Positions 14,301-27,100 of a stretch of 64,000 nucleotides of DNA are shown here, in pieces; position 1 is the first letter of the stretch, and each line of letters opens with the position of its first letter. Below the pieces are notes generated by a model. It searched no databases. It worked only from the letters and a program-made list of their open reading frames with translations, and was not told the DNA's origin. A program made the position numbers and the translations under genes. The DNA comes from Corella eumyota (lineage: Eukaryota > Chordata > Ascidiacea > Phlebobranchia > Corellidae), in contig OY720102.1 of the NCBI GenBank assembly GCA_963082875.1, forward strand, positions 5,704,001 to 5,768,000, written 5' to 3'.

Positions 14301-17300
14301 GTCGGACGGCCTGTTTATTGAATCAGCTATAGCCTTAACACTTTTTGAAGTTTTCTAAAATAATATAAAAAAATCTCAGTATGTAATGCAAATTTTACTT
14401 ATAATGTCACACGACAACTAAAAAAATAAAAACAAACTTTTAAATAATAAAAGTTGTTGTATTTTTTTTTACTTTTATTGTTTAATAAAAAAAATGTTGA
14501 ATTAATAATGTAATTAATAAAATATGGGCATGTCCGTTTTAGTTATCCTTCTATGTAAATTTTTGAGATAACCCATAAAAATAAAGAGTCCGTAATTCGA
14601 ATTTCATGCATAAACTCAGATAACAGATGCAAAGATGCAATCTTGGATAGTTGCTTCGGAAAATTAAATTAATTTAATTTAAAAAGTCGATAAATTGAAT
14701 CGAATTTTATTCCGCGCGACCTTTCCAAAAAATGAGGAAATTAATTATTCAGAAAGGAAAATTAATTATCATTAGGAAGAGACATGTATACAAGATTTAA
14801 AAGCTTTGAAAGTCCTAAAATAGGGTGTGTAAACCAGTAAAATGCCACTTGAGTGAAATATATTAAAAAAACACAAGTTAAATAAATTGGGGTGTCATAT
14901 TTTTTCTTACCCCTGCTCCATTACTTTGTGGGTCGTGATTGTTTTGTGATGTCACGGACACGCTCGAGTTGACTTTACCTTTGACCCAGGCTTCGATTTG
15001 TCCGTTGTATTTCATGAAGCCGACGTAGAAAATGTAAACCGAGATCATGACGATGCATTCGTAATACTGGAAAGTAATAAAAACATAGAAATCGTATAAA
15101 AATACTACAAATAACACAAAAGAAAACTGAAAAGGTACATTAAGCATTACACATTGCAAAAATGGCCTGCAACAATGTTGGTACATCTATTTTATACAAC
15201 ATAAGGTACTATTGGCATGTATTTTAACAAGATTATTTTGTAAAATTATGTATAGCAGGTTGTAGTAATCTGGTTTGGGAAAATGTAACATTGGTGCTGT
15301 ATATTTTAGCTTTAGTTTAAAACAGGGTAAAGCCGTTATCTTAACCCTAATTTGGATTTTAAAAAAATCTTTGTTGGCCTCTATGCAAATTATAAAGACA
15401 TCAATTAGAACTGGTCTTAAGGTAAGCTGATCACAGCGATTTCCATGCCTAATCAGGGACTGAAGACAAAACTACGTAGATGGTGAATAATTAATCTAGC
15501 TTGCGTGCGCTTGTAGCCTTTCTTGCATTATATTACTCAGAAACTTTCCTAAATGAGCGTTTTCAAATTAACCGGCCCACGAATTGCTGGATTTCGCGTC
15601 GCCATTAATATTCATACGTAAACGCCAGGCCGAGTTTACAAAAACAAAGAATAGCCACGAACTCACCTGAATGGCTAAGGTCAGCTTTTAATTACGCGAG
15701 ATGACCAAGTAAGATAAACATGCCTAAATTCGACTTTGCTGAAATTACTTGCATATTTAATGCGCACAGAAACTACCTGTTAGTAAGATAAATAACTGCC
15801 CTACGAACCGACAGCTAATTTTTGGCACAAAATCATGAATAAAAAATGAAAACTATAAAAATAAACCATGTAACTTAGGCTAACAAAAAAACACGCTTTC
15901 ACCATTATTTTGTTTTCCACGTCAATCTAGTTAATGTCGTCTTACCTGTATAGTTGCGTCATAGAAGGATACGATTAGTGCAATAAGACTTATGATGTAG
16001 AACATACAGTCCCGAAATAGTGGCCACCAGGTCAACAGCAAAACTTCGTGACTAAATAAACTACACATCCCAATAACGAACAAGATATTAAACACAGCAG
16101 AGCCCACTATAGTACCTGTAATAGAGTATCAATGGTGCTGTTGTAAAATATGTTAACAGTGTAGGCATATGATATTTTGAGTTATTAGCCATAGGTTTTT
16201 ATCTGTTAATAGTTTTTAAAGTCAGTAGAAAAAATACCAAGTAACCCTTAATCAAAATTATCCCTTTTTAAATAAGGTGTTAGACAATTTTTTGACAAAC
16301 AAAATTAAGCTGCAGAACCATTACATGAAAAGCTTATTTTAAATAATATTTAATTACCTATTCCTACGTTGCTTTTGGCTAGAAACACCCCGATAATCGA
16401 CGTGAACAATTCGGGGGCACTGCCTCCAGCGGCCATAAAGGTGGCTCCCGCAACGTCGTCTGAAATTTGCAGGCGACGAATGATAACCTGGGCAAATGTG
16501 AAATAAATTCTCAATATAATTTGCCATTTGCTATACTAATTTGCTGCAGGCATACTATATAGTAATTAACTTGGCATAAACATAAAAGAACTGGATCTAT
16601 ATCATTTACATATAAATGTAGGTAATTTTTATTTTCACTTTAATAAAGTTTAATTTTCAATTAGCCTGTATAATGACATATTTTGTGCATAAAAAATTGA
16701 TTTTACCGTTACTTACCTCTAAAGCAGGTACAAAAAATTCGTCACAAACAACTGCCAGGGCTATAAACATATATAGCATACCTAGTACATGTAACACAAC
16801 AGCGCCTATAAAGAAAAGACATTTTTTCGTATTAATAAAATAAGAGAAATTCGCAAATGGAAATAGTTCATTTTTGATCATTAATTAACGACTATATTTA
16901 ATTTTTCTGGTTGTTTTTTTGACGTTTTATCAATAATTTTTGCAATAGGTAATCCTAACAAAATATTGATTTTATAAATTTGTACCTAATTAGATTATTT
17001 TATAAACGTAAAGAAAAATTTACTAAAACAAATAATAACCGATACCTTGTTTTCTTGCTTCCAAATCGAAAAGATCCGTCGGATAAATCCCTTGCGAACT
17101 TTTCTTCGTTTCGGTTACGTTTACTCCGTTTGTTGTTACGTCATAAGTACCTGATGACGCTGTTAGGGTCGCTGTTGTAGTTGTCGTGTTAAGGAGTGCA
17201 TTTCTAGAGGCCTGTCTTCTAAAACGGCTTATTTCCGAATTATAGTTTGTTGAATCATTGTTTGTCAATAAGCCCAACCAAGTTAAAATGCTTGCGCCTA

Positions 17301-17484
17301 TATATAGTCCAGCAATTAAGCCAAGGCCAGACAACAAGCTGGTCCACTTAAGTCTTTTCCTTTTATTTAGCTTCGAATAGTGTTCTGACTTTTTACATTC
17401 GGTTAACTGTCCGTCCATATTGTTCGGATTAGACTGACTTTGGTGTAAATATTTTCCAAGTTTAGAAACCTTATCAGACCCCAT
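11326..17484 (-). CDS. SLC24A: K+-dependent Na+/Ca2+ exchanger (NCKX3/4-like)
   Basis: Fifteen exons: 17046-17484, 16717-16805, 16358-16487, 15946-16115, 14911-15066, 14225-14354, 13641-13743, 13233-13303, 12948-13042, 12839-12878, 12679-12743, 12323-12463, 12145-12234, 11831-11997, 11326-11578. They total 2139 nt, 712 aa, with all phases matching. Residues 45-73 form a hydrophobic leader or first TM. The first exchanger cluster follows, with the alpha-1 repeat [19 protein letters not shown] (about 186-205). A long cytoplasmic loop (~277-500) is built from small exons. The second cluster carries the alpha-2 repeat ([18 protein letters not shown], then SVGSNIFD, exon 11831-11997). The conserved acidic residues of both repeats are present. 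The family exports Ca2+ and K+ in exchange for Na+ at the plasma membrane. Exon 13641-13743 is a best-fit exon: it is needed to keep phase between its neighbours. The orthologous subtype (3, 4 or pre-duplication) cannot be decided here. Confidence 0.9.
12555..12640 (-). repeat. Degenerate tRNA-derived SINE fragment
   Basis: Read on the minus strand, this NCKX intron contains CATGAGGTCCTGGGTTTGAT, close to the B-box region of the fuller SINE at 51617-51900 (CATGAGGTCGTGGGTTCAAT). Only this part is recognisable, so boundaries are approximate. Confidence 0.5.
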
Positions 17485-20400
17485 TTAAATATAAATGTAA
17501 ACCGTTATACAATTCATTATCCTAAAAGAAAATAAAAAAGTACATTTTTTTTATATCAAAATATTTGTTTAAATCCACCATATTATGACTAACTGATAAC
17601 ATTATTTTCAAACAAGCTATAGCTAAACTAAACTGAATCTGCAACTAAATATACCCTATTAAAACTAAATGTACAACGGTCTATACTGCCTTGATTCAAA
17701 TAACACTAAAATACTAAAGCCTATAATAGTCTAGTTTTGGTACTGTTTTGAATGGAGCTATTTCCTTATGTTTTTAGAAACTTGTTTCAAGTTACAGCGG
17801 AAATTCCTCAATAACAAAAATCTGAGAATGACCTATTATTCAACAATTGCGGTACAGAACCTATAACGTAATTGCGCCAGCCACAACTAAATTATTCAAC
17901 GTGCTATAAGTGTAGGTCAGCGAGGCGGTCGTCGAAAATAATTATCGATGTTTAATCAAGAGGGAAATTTTATCAATTTAAATGACCGACGCTGAATCGG
18001 TATTGCGTACATTATGCAAATTTGGTATTGGTCGACTGGGTTAGCTGTGGTTTAGTTTAGACGTAAACGGTATTCCCAAACGAGTAAGCACGCTTTGCCC
18101 GACAAGGGAAATTAATTTTGACATTAACAAGCAGGAGTGATTAACTTGGCGATAATTAAAACTTTAACAGTATCTGGTATTCTAATAATTGCCAAGTAGT
18201 TTGTAAGTTAAAACCCCTGCTTCTATACATTACATTGCAACAAATAAATAACGGACGAATTCTATGTCTAAAAAAATAATTAAAATCTAATTAAAGAAAG
18301 CCTCGGATATTTTTAACCCAATTCGAAACACCAATTTTTGTAGTTTTGCAAGTCATTTTATTAAATTAGTTAAGCTGAGCTTAAAATGTCTTAGTAATGC
18401 AATTAGGGAGTTTAAAAATAATCTCCAGTAGTCGTGGTCATACCACGCTTTAAATATTTTATGCCGCTATTTACTGTCCTTTCCATACCACATTTTAAAG
18501 TTTATAAAAACGTTCCTATACAACTGCACTCCAGGACATTTAATTGACCGCCGTTCAATTTATATTCAAAAACAATCAATAGACATTTAATCGGCTAAGT
18601 AAAGGTCCTAATTGACTAATCTTAATAGCTTTCATCTGACCGTAGCTATTCATTACGACAAGTGCATCACACGAGCGTTATTTAAACGCTGCCATATGGC
18701 AAGCGAAAATTCCGATAGCTAACTTTTACGACGCTGCATTAATTGGTTTCTGTATTTAATGCTGCGCATTACGTTATAGAACACGCGACTGGGTAATAAT
18801 ATATGTCTAAAAATGCCTATACTTATATTTCATAAGTAACTGTGTAGCAATTTTTCGAGTAGCTGTTTTCTTATGCAATAAACAAGCTGTCGGTAGGGCT
18901 TTTACTTTCACACCATGTTTTTCTGTCATTTTTATAACGTTTGACATGTCACTAGCATATGCATTACTACGCATCGTGAAGTTACTCTGTTTTTAGTAGG
19001 ACAGTTAAATTAAAACAACAACTATATATACTTTTTCTTGTACACCAACTTTTTGTACTAAAAAAATTATAGACAATATTTGAAAACAATGCAATGTCAG
19101 GGGCATGATACGAATATTGTACATATTTCTTAATACTTGTAAAATTTCGAAGTTTTATTCTAATATACCACAGTCAGGCGTTTTAATGCGCACGTGATTC
19201 TATCAATCGCGGGGTGCCTACGACAACAATATCATTGTTGGGCCCGTGCTTGAGGTTGTCAGTCATCGATTGACACATATAATAGGATCTGGTTATTAAC
19301 AAAACAAACTGACAATGTGCTACTTAAGTTACGATGTTTCCTTTGTGTTCGCGCCCGGGAAAGTGTCATAGAATTAAGTAATATCTAATCAGCGGGACTG
19401 GGACGGTATTTTGCGCGCGAGCCTGGTGTAGATACATACCAAGGAACAATATACTGATATTGTCATACAGTTTATTTTTAGCCTCGAATTCTGTATAGAA
19501 TTTATTAATGAATCATAACTTACAGCTCATTCCAGGTCTTCAGTTTTAATTTCTTTAGAGAACTGACTGGGGTATTATATATCTATTGACCATTCTAATC
19601 AAGTTTTATGACCTATAAAAATTGCTTTGGAAAGTTAGGATATGTATATTCTCTAATTGTAAAATATTAACTTATTGTTTTTTAGGCGGTAAAACATTTA
19701 TTTAAAAATTGATAAATTGAATTAAATGGCTTCGTGTCGAATTTCTAAAATTCAAATAAATTATTTACACGTTTATCTAATAAAAAAAGTAATTCAAGGT
19801 GCTTTAGCCTTGTGCTTGTGAAACTGTGTTTTAGAAAGTCCCCTTACTGAATCTATCTTCTATAATAAATTTGTAACAAGTTGGTCCAATTACACAACCC
19901 TTTACATTCTACAAAGCTAACTTTTTGTACGCAGGCTGGTTATGTTATAAACAACACGAACCTAAAGATTGAATTTGAACCTATGTTGACCTTATCTTCT
20001 TTCCTTCTCTGAAAGGTCCCCAAGTCCCTGAGCTTGTTTAAACTTTCCTTTTCTTTGAATACAGCTTTAATGAATGCCATTAATTCTGCTTTACAAATTA
20101 ACAATCGACTGGATTGCATTGTGAAGGCTAAAAGGCAATTTCAAATTTTTTTTGTAATTGTCGTTCACATTTTACTTTAAGACTTAAAGTCCTGCATTAT
20201 TTGTCTTGGCCTTCCTGCTATACCGCTTTTATCATAATTGGAAGTTCATCTTTCTGTATTTGAACAAAATCGTTCGCTCCACCTAAATAATTGATGAACG
20301 GCTACGTTTTTTTATAATAATAAAAATTAAAAACGAGGTGTAATCCAGCTTTTAAACCGGTTAGGATGGTAATTGTTTTTGTTAATTAAAAAAAATATTT

Positions 20401-21134
20401 AAATTTGTTTAAAATTTTTTTTTTTACTAATTAAACGCAATAATCGTAAAATTGTAGAACTCAAAACAGTGTGTTAAATTTTTTAGTACAAAGGGACTTT
20501 TTCCTGTCTGTGTATTTATATTTAATCTGCTAAGTGGATTAAGTCCAATTTTACTTTTTTAATTATACAGGTCTTGCGCCCTTCTTAGCACTTTTTGAAG
20601 AAACTAAGTCACAAACAATGTTTGTTTTTTAGTGGTTTAAATTTGCCTTTGCATTTAATTAGAAGCCTGCTACCTTAAACTGCTGCGAATGTTATTGGAT
20701 CATTTTCCAGTTATACTGAGCAATGTAAGTAGGATTTGTTTTAAAAATATTAATTATTTTTATATAAACGTTTTATTTTATAATTAAAAGATAAACAATT
20801 TAAAGTTAGGAAAGCTTTTAAATATAAAAAAAAAATTAATAAAAATATATCAAACGTTGAAAAAGTGTTTATTTTTAGTTAAAGTATTTACTATACTAGG
20901 CGAAAATGTGATTTTTGGAAACCAATATGCGATTCTTCTATTTACCGTCTTTAGATAATAAATTTTTGGTATTTCTATCGTTTGTAATCGAATACTAGTA
21001 GCCAGGTGTACTTTAAAATAAAGAAGAAATACATAAACAAAGTTTTTATATTTTAACAGATTTATGTTGCAAAACATAATTAGGTTAGTCCTAGGAACTA
21101 GGACTATTTTTTAACAAGAGTGTTTTTCAAAGAT
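17485..21134. other. Long intergenic region between divergent NCKX and eIF4G genes
   Basis: About 3.65 kb separates two divergently transcribed genes, so it should hold both promoters. Less AT-rich patches occur around 17800-18130 and 19180-19440, with short palindromes near 19224; these are the best places to look for enhancers. The last kilobase before eIF4G is very AT-rich. I found no exon or RNA gene in it. Confidence 0.5.
19224..19240. promoter_or_regulatory. Inverted CAACAAT/ATTGTTG dyad (possible SOX-type site)
   Basis: Two perfect 7-bp arms (CAACAAT and ATTGTTG) face each other across a 3-bp spacer in a locally GC-richer patch of the intergenic region. Each arm contains ACAAT/ATTGT, the core bound by SOX HMG-box factors, and paired inverted SOX cores are a known configuration. 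A second TGTCA...TGACA dyad follows within 40 bp. Function is inference; a single dyad can occur by chance. Confidence 0.25.
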
Positions 21135-24100
21135 ATGTACCAAGGTTCGAATGCCAGGAGAAATTTGTCTGGCCAGCAACAATACGACCAAAGGCATCCA
21201 ACAACACCGCAACCGTACGTTTAACCCAATAAAATTACTGTTAAATTAATTGAAATGTCGTCATTTAAACTAGCTTTAAAATTAGTTTGATGGTTTAACT
21301 TTAGTAGATGTCCGATTAAAATAATTTTACGCACAAACTACATTTTTTTGACAATTTTTTTTCGAACTGCGGTACAACACTAACAATACTTTGATTTTAG
21401 GATGTTGATTATTATTAAATAGTCACAACAGGCGATAAAAAAGTGTTAGGGTGGCATGGCTATATATAAAAATCATTAACTCTTTTTTACAATAAGTAGT
21501 TATTTATTTCAACTTATGATTAATTTTGCCCAGATATATCCGACAATATTCAGAAGTTATATATATACAGTTTTTATATGAATGTTTAAAACTTCAAGCT
21601 GTCTGGTCTGCTGTTCTATTTATAAAATAATTTGTTGACTGTAAATAAAAGTAAAGATTAAAGTATCAATGTTCCAGTCTGGAAAGTAAGGCAGCGTGCA
21701 CGCACGAGATTTTTTTCATTAAAAAAAATGCACGCTTGGAATTAGTGTTTTGCACGCCTGGTTTCTTAAAAAAATGTGCACTCGCAGTATTGATGCCTAA
21801 AACACGCTAACATATATCATGTGTGCACGCCTAGACCGGAAATTTTGGTACGCGTGCATGCGCGGTCAAGCATTTTTTTATGCATGCACGCACGAGATCT
21901 CGTCGAAAACTGCCCTACTTTCCAGACTGGTCAATGTTTTCTCACAACTTAAAGTTTGCAAAAAATTTTAAAGACAACTATGTCTTATGAGTTTTTAAAC
22001 CTAAAAGAGATTTATAAACTTAGAAACCTAATTTTTGCGATTACCAATTTTTATATCTTTATTAAATTTTAAAATAACAATTTTTTTGCAGAATCCCACA
22101 AAATCCTGGTGTACAGCAGCACCAAAGTAAGTTTAAATTTTTTTTTATTTTGCAATTTTGTTTTCAAAAAATCTCTGACCTTTGGACTCTACCTAAACCT
22201 TGCTAAAAAACATGACTGGATTATGTTTTATAACACATTAAAAAACTAGCTGTCAATTTTTTGTGTGTGTTTTTAAATGCATTGCTGCCAAATTAAAGCA
22301 TTTCTAGTTTTATTTTTGTAATTTTATCTATTTTATTTGTATATATATATTTTTTTTATTTTTTGTGGGTAAGTTTTAAGAATTGTAGTTTTTAAGGAAA
22401 GTTATTTTATGAATGCTTGTTAGGAGAAAATATTTATTATTATGTACAGTTACGACTACATCAAAACACTCCCATATAGTTTTAATAGATTTATTTTCTT
22501 GTAAATATATTAACTTTGGCAATAAATATTTATTTATATATATATAGTAAAATTAAAGAGCTAAAATAAATGTATATACATAAAGAAAATATTGTTTTTT
22601 TTTACCAACCAGCTTTCTTTTTATTGCAATATTAATTTTTCAATTTTTTTTATAGGAAGTTATGCACAACAGGGAGGGACTAGAAGTTACCCAGGATCCT
22701 ACTCATCAGTAAGTCCTCAACAATTTATGATCTAAGTTAATATATCTAAGTCACGAGATATTTAAAAATTTTAAAAACCATTAATTTTAATTTTATGTCT
22801 ACAACCCCTTTATTTGTTTTGTTTAACCAAAGTTTTTAAAAAGAAATTTATATTACACAAAGTGTTTAAAAGGGTAACCTTTATTTACTCTAAAGTTATT
22901 AAATCACAAGAAAATGTTTAAAAAGTAATAGTTGAAGAAATAGCAAAATTTATAAAAACTTAAAATTTTTTCAATCAATTTTTCAACAGCCAGCACAAAG
23001 CCCCAGACAGAACTACTTCCAGCCTCCTATAAGCCAGCCGGAAATCAATATGAGCGTAGGGCTCAGTGGAACCCCATCCTCTATGGGAAATCCCCACACT
23101 AATGGGGCTCAACAGGCCCCACCCATGTTTTACCAGCCAGCACCAAGGCAACCATATGCACCACCGGTCGGTATCAAAAAAATATTTAAATCAATTATTT
23201 TTTGATTTTAAAATAAATAAAATTAAACTATTTTTTAGCAAGTTTATTATAAAATTCAAAAAATACTGACTTTTAAAATATAATACTAAACACTTGGAAA
23301 AAGCAAAAAAACTGTGTTTAATTATTCAAAGTTTTATATAGATTTTTCTATTATATCTCTACCCCTGTTTTTATTTTGTTTTAGTAAATGTAAAAAAGTA
23401 TTTATTTTGGTTTTTGCAAAGCTTGTAATTATTTTTTTTTTAGAATTACGGCATGCAGTCCTCTCAGTCCACCAAATATTCGCAAATGCCGAATCCCAAC
23501 CAACAGTTTGTGCCAGGAATGCAAAACACACCACCTCCTTATCATCTAATGCAGGCAGCGCCACCAAATATATATGTTCAATCAAATGTAAGTTATTTAA
23601 AACTAGTTGTTTATATGATTGCTTTACACCACTAATTCAGGTTGCTCTCATATTTTTTGAACGGTAACCTAAACACAATGAAAAATTTTTATTAATCTCT
23701 TTTTTTTTGGCAAATGGTTATTTATGGATAATATGACAGATATATACTTTTTGTTGTTTAAAGCCTAGTTTGATATGGTTCTTTGCCACCATTTTATATT
23801 TTAGAAATGTTTATTTTATAAAACGGTTCGTAGGAGAAAATAATAGTACCCAGGGGTTAGGTTTTCACCAAATTTTTTTTCATTTTTGTAACTAAGAATA
23901 AATCACTTAAATAATTAACTTACCCAATGTTTGGCTGCTTTAAATCATTTTGACCTAACCCCACTAATAAAGTTTTTAATTAGTCACGGTTTGTTTAAAG
24001 AAATAAAACAAACTCAAATAAATTAACATACTAAAGCCTAGTTGGGTATTCCCCATATTCAAGAGAAGTTTTTTTCAACAAATAACTAAGTAACTACCGT

Positions 24101-27100
24101 TGCCCTAAACCAAAAAATAATAAAATAAACTTTATTTATTTTGTTTTCGCAGCTAAACTGCAAAACATTGGCATGTAAAATTTATTTATTTGTAAATTTC
24201 TCTAAGTTCATTTTAAACTGTTTTTTTTATCATTAAAGTCCAATTGTAACATTTTTGTTATATAAAAAAGTTATGGCATGCTAAAACTATCATCTTTAAA
24301 CAGTTTAGTAAATATTTTTAAAGTTTTGCGTATCTATAAAAAAATTACTTGAATAAGTTGTATATAATTTATTTTGGTTGTAATGTTTGTTTTTTATTTT
24401 TAGCAACGGTTTATTTCGCCGTCTGGTCAGAATATCGTCTCAGCTCAACAAACTCACATGTCAGCTGCTTCTCCTACGTATTATCCCAGTCTACAAGGTA
24501 ACAAACTTAGATCTTGTATCAATGTTAGGTTTATAGGGGTGTGAAATAGCTAGTAGTTATAGTTTAGTTCAGATGCCTTAGATTTAATTTCTGCTTTGGC
24601 ATGTAGATTTTATACACTTTACAAAACTGTGTTAAATCCGAGTTCTATAACCTAGATATTGGCATGTTGATTAATTATAAAAATTTTGAGAAAATTTTAC
24701 AAGAAAACAATAACAATAGATTAAGTAATTATTAACCACTAGCCCAGGAATAAAATTATTTTCTGATAATATAGACAAACTTGAAACCTTAGGAGGAAAA
24801 AAATTCTTGTTTACAAAAGTTTAAATATTTTTAAAGTAATATTTAAATTATTTTTAGGTCAATTTTTTCAAAGCCCAATGCCTACCTATGACACCCATGG
24901 AATGGTACAGGTAAATGAATATTAATAAAAAATAAATTACCAGAAAAAATATAGGCTTGATATATACTCAAAAAATTTAAAAAAATGACTCCAATAATGA
25001 TAATGATAAAAAAGGCATAAAAAAAGTAAAAAATATTTAAAAATTTTTGTAAAAATTAAAAATTTATATTATTTTATTAGCTATGTTTTTAAAACCGATT
25101 TGCATTTAAAATTGGTGTTAAAAATTCCACCTGTTTAAGTTAAATTACGTATTGAGTCAATAGCACATGTAAAGTAAATATTTAATTAAATGTGTGGGTA
25201 TGTAATGGGGTGTCAGTTAAGTATTATAAATAGGAATAACGTTATTAGGATCATTAAGTATATAGAACAAAATTGTGCAATAAATGTTTAGTATAGGTGT
25301 ATTAGACATGTAACAAGGTTGTTTAAATAATAATTAAAAAAATATTTTGTATGCTTTTAGAATCGCTTGTACTTTATAGTCCTTAAATTAACTTGAAGCT
25401 TTTACCATAATGATCCTTGTTCAAATTCATGTTACTTTTACGGTCTTTAAAATACATTTTTTTATATACATTCTCTAACTTTATATACAAATATCTTTAG
25501 TTTATATACCATAACCTGTAACCACTATGTAGATAATAAAAGGTTGTTATTATTTTATATTTTAGTAACTAATACATATTGTTACAAAATTTTAAATTTT
25601 TTATTTTTTTTTAAATTAATAAATAAAATTAATTGAAGAGAATTTTTCATTTTTAGCAACCACCATATCAGTCTTCCCATGTACAACAACAACACATGCA
25701 AACCACCCCTCAACAACCAGCACAAGTTAATTTTTATTATTTCTATTTAAAAAAAAAAGTTTTTAACGCCATTAATAAATAAGTTTAGCTATTGATTTAT
25801 ATATGTTAAGTTTAAACATAAAAATTTTTGCCATTTCTATGATAACTACTTTGTTAATTTTCTGAGTTTAAAAGAACATACAGTTTCAAGATGCCTTGTT
25901 CTGTAGAGTTTTACGTTTTCGTGGCATCTTATTAGTGATTTATGGACTATCCACTGCTCCCTTTTGTTGTCTTTTTAACAACTGTAGTTCCTAGAGTAAA
26001 AAATAACTTTCTAATACTTTATTTTGTAACAAAATTGTTTTTTAGCCTGCTGCAGCGCCACCAAAAAGAAAGGGGATAGTTATTAAAGATCCGAATACTC
26101 TCCAAGAAGTCACAAACGAGTTTCTCGCTGATGCCAGTGCCACTAAAAAAGGAGAAAAATCACCGGTAAATCAGGCAACCCCGAATCCTGCATCTGTACC
26201 TCCTGCTGTAAGTTTTTTTTTACTTTTATGTTAAGTCATTTAGGTTAAATAAATGACAATTTCAAGTAAAGTGTTTTTGTACAGTGTTATCAATACTGAT
26301 TTTTTTTACAATTACAGGCTACAAACCAAGTGTTAGCTGCACAGTTTGCTGCTAAAGTAGCTGCAGCAGCCTCTTCGAATGCTGGTCCCAGTACGAGCCC
26401 TTCTTCTGCTGCTGCTGAAATACCACAGGTAACAGTTTGTTTCAAAATAAAATAAATTAACAAATTTCAAAGACAAATATTTTAGTATGCCTTTTTTTAC
26501 TTTAGGTACCTGTAATTATCCCTAAAGGTGTTGATACCACCAAGCCCCCACCCCCATTACAGGTAAATTTTGCATATTAAAAAGTAAAATTGAATATCCT
26601 TTTTATAGTTATAACATGTCAAAATGTTGCATTTAGTGTGCATTCTTTATGTCAGACATAATACCTTGGGTTCAATTTCCACTGCATGCAATTTTTAGTA
26701 TTTTTAATAAATATGTTTTTTATATGTTTTATTGTTTTGTGATTAGACTACAGGTAACATGGGTCCATCCACTTTAACCTACACCCCGCGACCCATTTTA
26801 ATTCAACACAAAGATGCCCCAGTTGCCGTGGTGAATCCAATAAAGATAAGGGGAGCTTCTCCTGAACCTCAAGTCACCAAAGCTGCTTCGATCGATAAAA
26901 AAATCGAAAAACAAAATTCGGAGTCAAGTCCAGATGTTATTACCAACATAAAAGAAGGCGAAGATAAATCACCTGAGATTAAGGACGTACCCAAAAAAGA
27001 TGAAAAAATATCTGCTGAGGATGAAAAAACAACCGAAATTAAGGAAATAAAAACCACTGACACTTTGGTTGCTGCACCGGTCACTGAAAAATTGGAACCG

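Noticed and set aside
15430-15800. NCKX intron patch with mixed GATA- and homeodomain-like words as an enhancer
   Set aside because: Base composition is suggestive but the motifs are too short and common to support a feature without conservation data.
21135-21214. Trans-spliced leader acceptor just upstream of the eIF4G start
   Set aside because: A pyrimidine-rich TTTTTTAACAAG precedes the ATG, and tunicates do use spliced leaders, but the sequence alone cannot separate this from an ordinary 5' UTR or cis-acceptor.
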